Shown here piece by piece: positions 9,630 through 23,654 of a stretch of DNA of 64,000 nucleotides; within the stretch, counting starts at the first letter, position 1; every line of letters begins with the position of its first letter. The position numbers were made by a program, and so were the translations under genes. The stretch spans positions 51,095,667 through 51,159,666 of the forward strand of contig OY282610.1 of the NCBI GenBank assembly GCA_958298945.1. Reading direction: 5' to 3'. Below the pieces are notes generated by a model. That model saw only the letters and a list, made by a program, of their open reading frames with translations, did not search any database and had not been told where the DNA came from. The stretch comes from Atherix ibis. Taxonomy: Eukaryota; Arthropoda; Insecta; Diptera; Athericidae.

Positions 9630-11067
9630 ATGAATTTTTTCTCAAAATCACCAACAAAAATTTATCCAGAAAGGATATTCTCATTCCAATCGAGAAAATA
9701 TGTATTTGAGAAGCTTTGCCTGAAAGTACGCAATGACACCATAAAAACAATTCTAAAAACCTTAATTTGTATATAAAAAAAAACGAATTTTAAGAAAGAA
9801 AACTATAAATTTTATGAATTTTTTCTCAAAATCACCAACAAAAATTTATCCAGAAAGGATATTCTCATTCCAATCGAGAAAATATGTATTGGAGAAGCTT
9901 TGCCTGAAAGTACGCAATGACACCATAAAAACAATTCTAAAAACCTTAATTTGTATACAAAAAAAAACGAATTTTAGGAAAGAAAACTATAAATTTTATG
10001 AATTTTTTCTCAAAATCACCAACAAAAATTTATCCAGAAAGGATATTCTCATTCCAATCGAGAAAATATGCATTGGAAAAGCTTTGCCTAAAAGTACGCA
10101 ATGACACCATAAAAACCGTTCTAAAAACCTAAATTTGTATACAAAAAAAACGAATTTTAAGAAAGAAAACCATAAATTTTATGAATTTTTTCTCAAAACC
10201 ACCAACAAAAATTTATCCAGAAAGAATTTTTTCATTTCAATGAGAATAATATGAATTGGAGAAGCTTTGCCTGAAAGTGCACAATCATACCCCAAACAAA
10301 CATCTCCAAAAAACCACCATTTTCATAGAGAAAAACAAATTTTAAGAGAAAGTGGACTCAGTGTAATAATTGTTGCCTCCTATTTTTTGAGAAAACTGGG
10401 TGCCTGGTGTAAAAATTGGATTTTCGTGAATATTGTCACAAATTTTCGAATTTTTGTGGTTTTTTGCATATCTTTAGGTGGTCAATTTATTTTGCTTTCA
10501 GTAAATAAAAAATTTAATTTTAGGCAATTTTTTTTTAATAGTGCTCACAAAAATTTATTCTGAAAAGATATTCCTTTTTCGATCAGGATAATATGGATCT
10601 AGAAGGCTATGTTAAAGTGTATGTAATGAAACCATGAAACAAATTGCCATTTTTATCCAAAAAAGCAAACTTTATTTTTAAAAAAATACAGCGAACTTTA
10701 GGTATTTTTTTTTAAAACGCCTGGAAAAAATTTTCCTGTAAGGACTTTTTTAGTCCGATCAGGATAGTAAGAATAATTATTAGTTTCACATATGTATGCG
10801 CATTAACATCATTAAACAAATTTTCGAAAAAATTTCCTTTTTCATAGAAAAATAGAAATTTAAAAAAAAATTTAATGATCTTTTGGCAAATTTTTCTCAA
10901 AACTCCCACCGAAATTTATCGTAACATGTCATTTTCCTTCCAATCATTATATTAAGAGTCATAGAAGGTTTGCCTGAAAGTGTGCAATGACACCACAAAA
11001 TAAATTCTAAAAAACCTTAATTTTTATACAAAAAAAACGAATTTTAATAAAGAAAACAATTAATTTT
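9630..11067. repeat. HOR 6, k = 3
   Basis: A monomers start near 9630, 9814 and 9998. B has TTTTTTCATTTCAATGAG, so its dyad is damaged. E has GGATAGTAAG. F has CGTAACATGTC for CGTGACATGTC, which breaks the F palindrome; this variant is shared with the next two HORs and marks the left part of the 1.62 kb tandem duplication. Confidence 0.94.
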
Positions 11068-12686
11068 ATGAATTTTTTCTCAAAATCACCAACAAAAATT
11101 TATCCAGAAAGGATATTCTCATTCCAATCGAAAAAATATGTACTGGAGAAGCTTTGCCTGAAAGTACGCAATGACACCATAAAAACAATTCTAAAAACCT
11201 TAATTTGTATAAAAAAAAAACTAATTTTAAGAAAGAAAACTATAAATTTTATGAATTTTTTCTCAAAATCACCAACAAAAATTTATCCAGAAAGGATATT
11301 CTCATTCCAATCGAGAAAATATGTATTGGAGAAGCTTTGCCTAAAAGTACGCAATGACACCATAAAAACAATTCTAAAAACCTTAATTTGTATACAAAAA
11401 AAAACGAATTTTAGGAAAGAAAACTATAAATTTTTGAATTTTTTCTCAAAATCACCAACAAAAATTTATCCAGAAAGGATATTCTCATTCCAATCGAGAA
11501 AATATGCATTGGAGAAGCTTTGCCTAAAAGTACGCAATGACACCATAAAAACCGTTCTAAAAACCTTAATTTTTATACAAAAAAAACGAATTTTAATAAA
11601 GAAAACAATTAATTTTATGAATTTTTTCTCAAAATCACCAACAAAAATTTATCCAGAAAGGATATTCTCATTCCAATCGAGAAAATATGCATTGGAGAAG
11701 CTTTGCCTGAAAGTACGCAATGACACCATAAAAACAATTCTAAAAACCTTAATTTTTATACAAAAAAAATGAATTTTAAGAAAGAGAACCATAAATTTTA
11801 TGAATTTTTTCTCAAAACCACCAACAAAAATTTATCCAGAAAGAATTTTCTCATTCCAATGAGAATAATATGAATTGGAGAAGCTTTGCCTGAAAGTGCA
11901 CAATCATACCCCAAACAAACATCTCCAAAAAACCACCATTTTCATAGAGAAAAACAAATTTTAAGAGAAAGTGGACTCAGTGTAATAATTGTTGCCTCCT
12001 ATTTTTTGAGAAAACTGGGTGCCTGGTGTAAAAATTGGATTTTCGTGAATATTGTCACAAATTTTCGAATTTTTGTGGGTTTTTGCATATCTTTAGGTGG
12101 TCAATTTATTTTGCTTTCAGTAAATAAAAAATTTAATTTTAGGCAATTTTTTTTTAATAGTGCTCACAAAAATTTATTCTGAAAGGATATTCCTTTTTCG
12201 ATCAGGATAATATGGATCTAGAAGGCTATGTTAAAGTGTATGTAATGAAACCATGAAACAAATTGCCATTTTTATCCAAAAAAGCAAACTTTATTTTTAA
12301 AAAAATACAGCGAACTTTAGGTATTTTTTTTTAAAACGCCTGGAAAAAATTTTCCTGTAAGGACTTTTTTAATCCGATCAGGATAATAAGAATAATTATT
12401 AGTTTCACATATGTATGCGCATTAACATCATTAAACAAATTTTCGAAAAAATTTCCTTTTTCATAGAAAAATAGAAATTTAAAAAAAAATTTAATGATCT
12501 TTTGGCAAATTTTTCTCAAAACTCCCACCGAAATTTATCGTAACATGTCATTTTCCTTCCAATCATTATATTAAGAGTCATAGAAGGTTTGCCTGAAAGT
12601 GTGCAATGACACCACAAAATAAATTCTAAAAAACCTTAATTTTTATACAAAAAAAACGAATTTTAATAAAGAAAACAATTAATTTT
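11068..12686. repeat. HOR 7, k = 4, first copy of the 1.62 kb tandem
   Basis: A monomers start near 11068, 11252, 11435 and 11618. It carries variants also seen in the following HORs: a long A-run followed by CTAATTTTAAG, AAATTTTTGAATTTT (a lost base before the third A), AAGAGAACCATAAA before B, GTGGGTTTTTGC in C, TTTAATCCGATC in E and CGTAACATG in F. Confidence 0.94.
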
Positions 12687-14306
12687 ATGAATTTTTTCTC
12701 AAAATCACCAACAAAAATTTATCCAGAAAGGATATTCTCATTCCAATCGAAAAAATATGTATTGGAGAAGCTTTGCCTGAAAGAACGCAATGACACCATA
12801 AAAACAATTCTAAAAACCTTAATTTGTATAAAAAAAAAAACTAATTTTAAGAAAGAAAACTATAAATTTTATGAATTTTTTCTCAAAATCACCAACAAAA
12901 ATTTATCCAGAAAGGATATTCTCATTCCAATCGAGAAAATATGTATTGGAGAAGCTTTGCCTAAAAGTACGCAATGACACCATAAAAACAATTCTAAAAA
13001 CCTTAATTTGTATACAAAAAAAAACGAATTTTAGGAAAGAAAACTATAAATTTTTGAATTTTTTCTCAAAATCACCAACAAAAATTTATCCAGAAAGGAT
13101 ATTCTCATTCCAATCGAGAAAATATGCATTGGAGAAGCTTTGCCTAAAAGTACGCAATGACACCATAAAAACCGTTCTAAAAACCTTAATTTTTATACAA
13201 AAAAAACGAATTTTAATAAAGAAAACAATTAATTTTATGAATTTTTTCTCAAAATCACCAACAAAAATTTATCCAGAAAGGATATTCTCATTCCAATCGA
13301 GAAAATATGCATTGGAGAAGCTTTGCCTGAAAGTACGCAATGACACCATAAAAACAATTCTAAAAACCTTAATTTTTATACAAAAAAAATGAATTTTAAG
13401 AAAGAGAACCATAAATTTTATGAATTTTTTCTCAAAACCACCAACAAAAATTTATCCAGAAAGAATTTTCTCATTCCAATGAGAATAATATGAATTGGAG
13501 AAGCTTTGCCTGAAAGTGCACAATCATACCCCAAACAAACATCTCCAAAAAACCACCATTTTCATAGAGAAAAACAAATTTTAAGAGAAAGTGGACTCAG
13601 TGTAATAATTGTTGCCTCCTATTTTTTGAGAAAACTGGGTGCCTGGTGTAAAAATTGGATTTTCGTGAATATTGTCACAAATTTTCGAATTTTTGTGGGT
13701 TTTTGCATATCTTTAGGTGGTCAATTTATTTTGCTTTCAGTAAATAAAAAATTTAATTTTAGGCAATTTTTTTTTAATAGTGCTCACAAAAATTTATTCT
13801 GAAAGGATATTCCTTTTTCGATCAGGATAATATGGATCTAGAAGGCTATGTTAAAGTGTATGTAATGAAACCATGAAACAAATTGCCATTTTTATCCAAA
13901 AAAGCAAACTTTATTTTTAAAAAAATACAGCGAACTTTAGGTATTTTTTTTTAAAACGCCTGGAAAAAATTTTCCTGTAAGGACTTTTTTAATCCGATCA
14001 GGATAATAAGAATAATTATTAGTTTCACATATGTATGCGCATTAACATCATTAAACAAATTTTCGAAAAAATTTCCTTTTTCATAGAAAAATAGAAATTT
14101 AAAAAAAAATTTAATGATCTTTTGGCAAATTTTTCTCAAAACTCCCACCGAAATTTATCGTAACATGTCATTTTCCTTCCAATCATTATATTAAGAGTCA
14201 TAGAAGGTTTGCCTGAAAGTGTGCAATGACACCACAAAATAAATTCTAAAAAACCTTAATTTTTATACAAAAAAAACGAATTTTAATAAAGAAAACAATT
14301 AATTTT
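12687..14306. repeat. HOR 8, k = 4, second copy of the 1.62 kb tandem
   Basis: It is nearly identical to the previous HOR at an offset of 1620 bp. The first A differs (GTATTGG for GTACTGG; AAAGAACGC for AAAGTACGC). It shares GTGGGTTTTTGC, TTTAATCCGATC and CGTAACATG. Confidence 0.94.
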
Positions 14307-15918
14307 ATGAATTTTTTCTCAAAATCACCAACAAAAATTTATCCAGAAAGGATATTCTCATTCCAATCGAAAAAATATGTATTGGAGAAGCTTTGCCTGA
14401 AAGAACGCAATGACACCATAAAAACAATTCTAAAAACCTTAATTTGTATAAAAAAAAAAACTAATTTTAAGAAAGAAAACTATAAATTTTATGAATTTTT
14501 TCTCAAAATCACCAACAAAAATTTATCCAGAAAGGATATTCTCATTCCAATCGAGAAAATATGTATTGGAGAAGCTTTGCCTAAAAGTACGCAATGACAC
14601 CATAAAAACAATTCTAAAAACCTTAATTTGTATACAAAAAAAAACGAATTTTAGGAAAGAAAACTATAAATTTTTTGAATTTTTTCTCAAAATCACCAAC
14701 AAAAATTTATCCAGAAAGGATATTCTCATTCCAATCGAGAAAATATGCATTGGAGAAGCTTTGCCTAAAAGTACGCAATGACACCATAAAAACCGTTCTA
14801 AAAACCTTAATTTTTATACAAAAAAAACGAATTTTAATAAAGAAAACAATTAATTTTATGAATTTTTTCTCAAAATCACCAACAAAAATTTATCCAGAAA
14901 GGATATTCTCATTCCAATCGAGAAAATATGCATTGGAGAAGCTTTGCCTGAAAGTACGCAATGACACCATAAAAACAATTCTAAAAACCTTAATTTTTAT
15001 ACAAAAAAAATGAATTTTAAGAAAGAGAACCATAAATTTTATGAATTTTTTCTCAAAACCACCAACAAAAATTTATCCAGAAAGAATTTTCTCATTCCAA
15101 TGAGAATATTATGAATTGGAGAAGCTTTGCCTGAAAGTGCACAATCATACCCCAAACAAACATCTCCAAAAAACCACCATTTTCATAGAGAAAAACAAAT
15201 TTTAAGAGAAAGTGTAATAATTGTTGCCTCCTATTTTTTGAGAAAACTGGGTGCCTGGTGTAAAAATTGGATTTTCGTGAATATTGTCACAAATTTTCGA
15301 ATTTTTGTGGTTTTTTGCATATCTTTAGGTGGTCAATTTATTTTGCTTTCAGTAAATAAAAAATTTAATTTTAGGCAATTTTTTTTTAATAGTGCTCACA
15401 AAAATTTATTCTGAAAGGATATTCCTTTTTCGATCAGGATAATATGGATCTAGAAGGCTATGTTAAAGTGTATGTAATGAAACCAAGAAACAAATTGCCA
15501 TTTTTATCCAAAAAAGCAAACTTTATTTTTAAAAAAATACAGCGAACTTTAGGTATTTTTTTTTAAAACGCCTGGAAAAAATTTTCCTGTAAGGACTTTT
15601 TTAGTCCGATCAGGATAATAAGAATAATTATTAGTTTCACATATGTATGCGCATTAACATCATTAAACAAATTTTCGAAAAAATTTCCTTTTTCATAGAA
15701 AAATAGAAATTTAAAAAAAAATTTAATGATCTTTTGGCAAATTTTTCTCAAAACTCCCACCGAAATTTATCGTGACATGTCATTTTCCTTCCAATCATTA
15801 TATTAAGAGTCATAGAAGGTTTGCCTGAAAGTGTGCAATGACACCACAAAATAAATTCTAAAAAACCTTAATTTTTATACAAAAAAAACGAATTTTAATA
15901 AAGAAAACAATTAATTTT
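14307..15918. repeat. HOR 9, k = 4, third partial copy, 9 bp deletion in C
   Basis: The A block matches the previous HOR (AAAGAACGC, CTAATTTTAAG, AAGAGAACC). C lacks 9 bp: AAAGTGTAATAATTG (about 15210) replaces a form with GACTCAGTG inside it. The lost segment lies between two AGTG repeats, as expected of replication slippage. E and F revert to the common forms (AGTCCG, CGTGACATG), so the duplication ends before them. Confidence 0.94.
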
Positions 15919-17355
15919 ATGAATTTTTTCTCAAAATCACCAACAAAAATTTATCCAGAAAGGATATTCTCATTCCAATCGAGAAAATATGTATTGGAGA
16001 AGCTTTGCCTGAAAGTACGCAATGACACCATAAAAACAATTCTAAAAACCTTAATTTGTATACAAAAAAAAACGAATTTTAGGAAAGAAAACTATAAATT
16101 TTATGAATTTTTTCTCAAAATCACCAACAAAAATTTATCCAGAAAGGATATTCTCATTCCAATCGAGAAAATATGCATTAGAGAAGCTTTGCCTAAAAGT
16201 ACGCAATGACACCATAAAAACCGTTCTAAAAACCTTAATTTTTATACAAAAAAAACGAATTTTAAGAAAGAAAACCATAAATTTTATGAATTTTTTCTCA
16301 AAATTACCAACAAAAATTTATCCAGAAATGATATTCTCATTCCAATCGAGAAAATATGCATTGGAGAAGCTTTGCCTGAAAGTACGCAATGACACCATAA
16401 AAACAATTCTAAAAACCTTAATTTTTATACAAAAAAAATGAATTTTAAGAAAGAAAACCATAAATTTTATGAATTTTTTCCCAAAACCACCAACAAAAAT
16501 TTATCCAGAAAGAATTTTCTCATTCCAATGAGAATAATATGAATTGGAGAAGCTTTGCCTGAAAGTGCACAATCATACCCCAAACAAACATCTCCAAAAA
16601 ACCACCATTTTCATAGAGAAAAACAAATTTTAAGAGAAAGTGGACTCAGTGTAATAATTGTTGCCTCCTATTTTTTGAGAAAACTGGGTGCCTGGTGTAA
16701 AAATTGGATTTTCGTGAATATTGTCACAAATTTTCGAATTTTTGTGGTTTTTTGCATATCTTTAGGTGGTCAATTTATTTTGCTTTCAGTAAATAAAAAA
16801 TTTAATTTTAGGCAATTTTTTTTTAATAGTGCTCACAAAAATTTATTCTGAAAGGATATTCCTTTTTCGATCAGGATAATATGGATCTAGAAGGCTATGT
16901 TAAAGTGTATGTAATGAAACCATGAAACAAATTGCCATTTTTATCCAAAAAAGCAAACTTTATTTTTAAAAAAATACAGCGAACTTTAGGTATTTTTTTT
17001 TAAAACGCCTGGAAAAAATTTTCCTGTAAGGACTTTTTTAGTCCGATCAGGATAATAAGAATAATTATTAGTTTCACATATGTATGCGTATTAACATCAT
17101 TAAACAAATTTTCGAAAAAATTTCCTTTTTCATAGAAAAATAGAAATTTAAAAAAAAATTTAATGATCTTTTGGCAAATTTTTCTCAAAACTCCCACCGA
17201 AATTTATCGTGACATGTCATTTTCCTTCCAATCATTATATTAAGAAACATAGAAGGTTTGCCTGAAAGTGTGCAATGACACCACAAAAAAAAATCTTAAA
17301 AACCTTAATTTTTATACAAAAAAAACGAATTTTAATAAAGAAAACAATTAATTTT
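15919..17355. repeat. HOR 10, k = 3
   Basis: A monomers start near 15919, 16103 and 16286. The last A has AAATTACCAAC. B has TTTTTTCCCAAAACC. E carries GCGTATT. F carries TTAAGAAACATAG and CACAAAAAAAAATCTTAAAAACC. These E and F variants recur exactly 7366 bp later, so the 7.37 kb duplication reaches back at least into this E. Confidence 0.94.
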
Positions 17356-18608
17356 ATGAATTTTTTCTCAAAATCACCAACAATAATTTATCCAGAAAGG
17401 ATATTCTCATTCCAATCGAGAAAATATGTATTGGAGAAGCTTTGCCTAAAAGTACGCAATGACACCATAAAAACCGTTCTAAAAACCTTAATTTTTATAC
17501 AAAAAAAACGAATTTTAAGAAAGAAAACCATAAATTTTATGAATTTTTTCTCAAAATTACCAACAAAAATTTATCCAGAAATGATATTCTCATTCCAATC
17601 GAGAAAATATGCATTGGAGAAGCTTTGCCTGAAAGTACGCAATGACACCATAAAAACAATTCTAAAAACCTTAATTTTTATACAAAAAAAATGAATTTTA
17701 AGAAAGAAAACCATAAATTTTATGAATTTTTTCTCAAAACCACCAACAAAAATTTATCCAGAAAGAATTTTCTCATTCCAATGAGAATAATATGAATTGG
17801 AGAAGCTTTGCCTGAAAGTGCACAATCATACCCCAAACAAACATCTCCAAAAAACCACCATTTTCATAGAGAAAAACAAATTTTAAGAGAAAGTGGACTC
17901 AGTGTAATAATTGTTGCCTCCTATTTTTTGAGAAAACTGGGTGCCTGGTGTAAAAATTGGATTTTCGTGAATATTGTCACAAATTTTCGAATTTTTGTGG
18001 TTTTTTGCATATCTTTAGGTGGTCAATTTATTTTGCTTTCAGTAAATAAAAAATTTAATTTTAGGCAATTTTTTTTAATAGTGCTCACAAAAATTTATTC
18101 TGAAAGGATATTCCTTTTTCGATCAGGATAATATGGATCTAGAAGGCTATGTTAAAGTGTATGTAATGAAACCATGAAACAAATTGCCATTTTTATCCAA
18201 AAAAGCAAACTTTATTTTTAAAAAAATACAGCGAACTTTAGGTATTTTTTTTTAAAACGCCTGGAAAAAATTTTCCTGTAAGGACTTTTTTAGTCCGATC
18301 AGGATAATAAGAATAATTATTAGTTTCACATATGTATGCGCATTGACATCATTAAACAAATTTTCGAAAAAATTTCCTTTTTCATAGAAAAATAGAAATT
18401 TAAAAAAAAATTTAATGATCTTTTGGCAAATTTTTCTGAAAACTCCCACCAAAATTTATCGTGACATGTCATTTTCCTTCCAAGCATTATATTAAGAGTT
18501 ATAGAAGGTTTGCCTGAAAGTGTGCAATGACACCACAAAATAAATTCTAAAAAACCTTAATTTTTATACAAAAAAAAACGAATTTTAATAAAGAAAACAA
18601 TTAATTTT
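17356..18608. repeat. HOR 11, k = 2
   Basis: A monomers start near 17356 and 17540. The first has CAACAATAATTTATCC; the second has AAATTACCAAC, as in the last A of HOR 10. D has the 8-T run. E has CATTGACATC. F has TTTCTGAAAACTCCC and GAGTTATAG, plus private CACCAAAATTT and CCAAGCATT. It is matched by the HOR at 24722. Confidence 0.94.
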
Positions 18609-20411
18609 ATGAATTTTTTCTCAAAATCACCAACAAAAATTTATCCAGAAAGGATATTCTCATTCCAATCGAGAAAATATGTATTGGAGAGGCTTTGCCT
18701 GAAAATACGCAATGACACCATAAAAACAATTTTAAAAACCTTAATTTGTATACAAAAAACAACGAATTTTAAGAAAGAAAACTATAAATTTTATGAATTT
18801 TTTCTCAAAATCACCAACAAAAATTTATCCAGAAAGGATATTCTCATTCCAATCGAGAAAATATGTATTGGAGAAGCTTTGCCTGAAAGTACGCAATGAC
18901 ACCATAAAAACAATTCTAAAAACCTTAATTTGTATACAAAAAAAACGAATTTTAGGAAAGAAAACTATAAATTTTATGAATTTTTTCTCAAAATCACCAA
19001 CAAAAATTTATCCAGAAAGGATATTCTCATTCCAATCGAAAAAATATGCATTGGAGAAGCTTTGCCTAAAAGTACGCAATCACACCATAAAAACCGTTCT
19101 CAAAACCTTAATTTTTATACAAAAAAAACGAATTTTAATAAAGAAAACAATTAATTTTATGAATTTTTTCTCAAAATCACCAACAAAAATTTATCCAGAA
19201 AGGATATTCTCATTCCAATCGAGAAAATATGCATTGGAGAAGCTTTGCCTAAAAGTACGCAATGACACCATAAAAACCGTTCTAAAAACCTTAATTTTTA
19301 TACAAAAAAAACGAATTTTAAGAAAGAAAACCATAAATTTTATGAATTTTTTCTCAAAATCACCAACAAAAATTTATCCAGAAATGATATTCTCATTCCA
19401 ATCGAGAAAATATGCATTGGAGAAGCTTTGCCTGAAAGTACGCAATGACACCATAAAAACAATTCTAAAAACCTTAATTTTTATACAAAAAAAATGAATT
19501 TTAAGAAAGAAAACCATAAATTTGATGAATTTTTTCTCAAAACCATCAACAAAAATTTATCCAGAAAGAATTTTCTCATTCCAATGAGAATAATATGAAT
19601 CGGAGAAGCTTTGCCTGAAAGTGCACAATCATACCCCAAACAAACATCTCCAAAAAACCACCATTTTCATAGAGAAAAACAAATTTTAAGAGAAAGTGGA
19701 CTCAGTGTAATAATTGTTGCCTCCTATTTTTTGAGAAAACTGGGTGCCTGGTGTGAAAATTGGATTTTCGTGAATATTGTCACAAATTTTCGAATTTTTG
19801 TGGTTTTTTGCATATCTTTAGGTGGTCAATTTATTTTGCTTTCAGTAAATAAAAAATTTAATTTTAGGCAATATTTTTTTAATAGTGCTCACAAAAATTT
19901 ATTCTGAAAGGATATTCCTTTTTCGATCAGGATAATATGGATCTAGAAGGCTATGTTAAAGTGTATGTAATGAAACCATGAAACAAATTGCCATTTTTAT
20001 CCAAAAAAGCAAACTTTATTTTTAAAAAAATACAGCGAACTTTAGGTATTTTTTTTTAAAACGCCTGGAAAAAATTTTCCTGTAAGGACTTTTTTAGTCC
20101 GATCAGGATAATAAGAATAATTATTAGTTTCACATATGTATGCGCATTAACATCATTAAACAAATTTTCGAAAAAATTTCCTTTTTCATAGAAAAATAGA
20201 AATTTAAAAAAAAATTTAATGATCTTTTGGCAAATTTTTCTCAAAACTCCCACCGAAATTTATCGTGACATGTCATTTTCCTTCCAATCATTATATTAAG
20301 AGTCATAGAAGGTTTGCCTGAAAGTGTGCAATGACACCACAAAATAAATTCTAAAAAACCTTAATTTTTATACAAAAAAAACGAATTTTAATAAAGAAAA
20401 CAATTAATTTT
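18609..20411. repeat. HOR 12, k = 5
   Basis: A monomers start near 18609, 18793, 18976, 19159 and 19342. Variants shared with its 7366 bp partner are GGAGAGGCTTTGCC, AAAAAACAACG, CGTTCTCAAAACC, TTTGATGAATTTT, AACCATCAAC, AATCGGAG, GTGTGAAAATTGG in C and GCAATATTTTTTTAATAG in D. An F-type tail lies at about 19135-19155. Private: CAATCACACC. Confidence 0.94.
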
Positions 20412-21850
20412 ATGAATTTTTTTCTCAAAATCACCAACAAAAATTTATCCAGAAAGGATATTCTCATTCCAATCGAGAAAATATGTATTGGAAAAGCTTT
20501 GCCTGAAAGTACGCAATGACACCATAAAAACAATTCTAAAAACCTTAATTTGTATACAAAAAAAAACGAATTTTAAGAAAGAAAACTATAAATTTTATGA
20601 ATTTTTTCTCAAAATCACCAACAAAAATTTATCCAGAAAGGATATTCTCATTCCAATCGAGAAAATATGTATTGGAGAAGCTTTGCCTAAAAGTACGCAA
20701 TGACACCATAAAAACCGTTCTAAAAACCTTAATTCTTATACAAAAAAAACGAATTTTAAGAAAGAAAACCATAAATTTTATGAATTTTTTCTCAAAATCA
20801 CCAACAAAAATTTATCCAGAAATGATATTCTCATTCCAATCGAGAAAATATGCATTGGAGAAGCTTTGCCTGAAAGTACGCAATGACACCATAAAAACAA
20901 TTCTAAAAACCTTAATTTTTATACAAAAAAAAATGAATTTTAAGAAAGAAAACCATAAATTTTATGAATTTTTTCTCAAAACCACCAACAAAAATTTATC
21001 CAGAAAGAATTTTCTCATTCCAATGAGAATAATATGAATTGGAGAAGCTTTGCCTGAAAGTGCACAATCATACCCCAAACAAACATCTCCAAAAAACCAC
21101 CATTTTCATAGAGAAAAACAAATTTTAAGAGAAAGTGGACTCAGTGTAATAATTGTTGCCTCCTATTTTTTGAGAAAACTGGGTGCCTGGTGTAAAAATT
21201 GGATTTTCGTGAATATTGTCACAAATTTTCGAATTTTTGTGGTTTTTTGCATATCTTTAGGTGGTCAATTTATTTTGCTTTCAGTAAATAAAAAATTTAA
21301 TTTTAGGCAATTTTTTTTTAATAGTGCTCACAAAAATTTATTCTGAAAGGATATTCCTTTTTCGATCAGGATAATATGGATCTAGAAGGCTATGTTAAAG
21401 TGTATGTAATGAAACCATGAAACAAATTGCCATTTTTATCCAAAAAAGCAAACTTTATTTTTAAAAAAATACAGCGAACTTTAGGTATTTTTTTTTAAAA
21501 CGCCTGGAAAAAATTTTCCTGTAAGGACTTTTTTAGTCCGATCAGGATAATAAGAATAATTATTAGTTTCACATATGTATGCGCATTAACATCATTAAAC
21601 AAATTTTCGAAAAAATTTCCTTTTTCATAGAAAAATAGAAATTTAAAAAAAAATTTAATGATCTTTTGGCAAATTTTTCTGAAAACTCCCACCGAAATTT
21701 ATCGTGACATGTCATTTTCCTTCCAATCATTATATTAAGAGTCATAGAAGGTTTGCCTGAAAGTGTGCAATGACACCACAAAATAAATTCTAAAAAACCT
21801 TAATTTTTATACAAAAAAAACGAATTTTAATAAAGAAAACAATTAATTTT
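20412..21850. repeat. HOR 13, k = 3
   Basis: A monomers start near 20412, 20597 and 20780. The first A has an extra T in its T-run and GGAAAAGC; the second has AATTCTTATAC, shared with the 7366 bp partner. F has TTTCTGAAAACTCCC. Confidence 0.94.
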
Positions 21851-23654
21851 ATGAATTTTTTTTCAAAATCACCAACAAAAATTTATCCAGAAAGGATATT
21901 CTTATTCCAATCGAGAAAATATGTACTGGAGAAGCTTTGCCTGAAAGTACGCAATGACACCATAAAAACAATTCTAAAAACCTTAATTTGTATACAAAAA
22001 AAAATGAATTTTAAGAAAGAAAACTATAAATTTTATGAATTTTTTCTCAAAATCACCAACAAAAATTTATCCAGAAAGGATATTCTCATTCCAATCGAGA
22101 AAATATGTATTGGAGAAGCTTTGCCTGAAAGTACGCAATGACACCATAAAAACAATTCTAAAAACATTAATTTGTATAAAAAAAAAAACGAATTTTAGGA
22201 AAGAAAACTATAAATTTTATGAATTTTTTCTCAAAATCACCAACAAAAATTTATCCAGAAAGGATATTCTCATTCCAATCGAGAAAATATGCATTGGAGA
22301 AGCTTTGCCTAAAAGTACGCAATGACACCATTAAAACCGTTCTAAAAACCTTAATTTTTATACAAAAAAAACGAATTTTAATAAAGAAAACAATTAATTT
22401 TATGAATTTTTTCTCAAAATCACCAACAAAAATTTATCCAGAAAGGATATTCTCATTCCAATCGAGAAAATATGCATTGGAGAAGCTTTGCCTAAAAGTA
22501 CGCAATGACACCATAAAAACCGTTCTAAAAACCTTAATTTTTATACAAAAAAAACGAATTTTAATAAAGAAAACAATTAATTTTATGAATTTTTTCTCAA
22601 AATCACCAACAAAAATTTATCCAGAAAGGATATTCTCATTCCAATCGAGAAAATATGCATTGGAGAAGCTTTGCCTGAAAAAACGCAATGACACCATAAA
22701 AACAATTCTAAAAACCTTAATTTTTATACAAAAAAAATGAATTTTAAGAAAGAAAACCATAAATTTTATGAATTTTTTCTCAAAACCACCAACAAAAATT
22801 TATCCAGAAAGAATTTTCTCATTCCAATGAGTATAATATGAATTGGAGAAGCTTTGCCTGAAAGTGCACAATCATACCCCAAACAAACATCTCCAAAAAA
22901 CCACCATTTTCATAGAGAAAAACAAATTTTAAGAGAAAGTGGACTCAGTGTAATAATTGTTGCCTCCTATTTTTTGAGAAAACTGGGTGGCTGGTGTAAA
23001 AATTGGATTTTCGTGAATATTGTCACAAATTTTCGAATTTTTGTGGTTTTTTGCATATCTTTAGGTGGTCAATTTATTTTGCTTTCAGTAAATAAAAAAT
23101 TTAATTTTAGGCAATTTTTTTTTAATAGTGCTCACAAAAATTTATTCTGAAAGGATATTCCTTTTTCGATCAGGATAATATGGATCTAGAAGGCTATGTT
23201 AAAGTGTATGTAATGAAACCATGAAACAAATTGCCATTTTTATCCAAAAAAGCAAACTTTATTTTTAAAAAAATACAGCGAACTTTAGGTATTTTTTTTT
23301 AAAACGCCTGGAAAAAATTTTCCTGTAAGGACTTTTTTAGTCCGATCAGGATAATAAGAATAATTATTAGTTTCACATATGTATGCGCATTAACATCATT
23401 AAACAAATTTTCGAAAAAATTTCCTTTTTCTTAGAAAAATAGAAATTAAAAAAAAAATTTAATGATCTTTTGGCAAATTTTTCTCAAAACTCCCACCGAA
23501 ATTTATCGTGACATGTCATTTTCCTTCCGATCATTATATTGAGAGTCATAGAAGGTTTGCCTGAAAGTGTGCAATGACACCACAAAATAAATTCTAAAAA
23601 ACCTTAATTTTTATACAAAAAAAACGAATTTTAATAAAGAAAACAATTAATTTT
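21851..23654. repeat. HOR 14, k = 5, two internal F-type tails
   Basis: A monomers start near 21851, 22035, 22219, 22402 and 22585. F-type tails lie at about 22378-22398 and 22561-22581. Variants shared with the HOR at 29217 are ACATTAATTTGTATAAAA, ACCATTAAAACC, GAAAAAACGC and ATGAGTATAATATG. Private changes are GGGTGGCTGG in C, TTTTTCTTAGAAA in E and ATTGAGAGTC in F. Confidence 0.94.

Larger units (their letters stand above)
10921..15041. repeat. 1.62 kb tandem amplification, about 2.5 copies
   Basis: Three successive segments from F of HOR 6 through the A block of HOR 9 repeat at 1619-1620 bp. Shared rare variants are CGTAACATG (about 10921, 12540, 14160), a long A-run plus CTAATTTTAAG (about 11220, 12840, 14460), and AAGAGAACC before B (about 11784, 13404, 15024). 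GTGGGTTTTTGC and TTTAATCCGATC occur only in the two inner cores. Confidence 0.92.

Noticed and set aside
11068..11772. Long open frames of up to 234 codons running through A blocks, and overlapping frames on the other register
   Set aside because: The A monomer lacks stops in one frame, and variable A-run length switches frames from copy to copy. The product would be a low-complexity repeat with no family similarity that I recognise. Translation of satellite monomers explains them fully.
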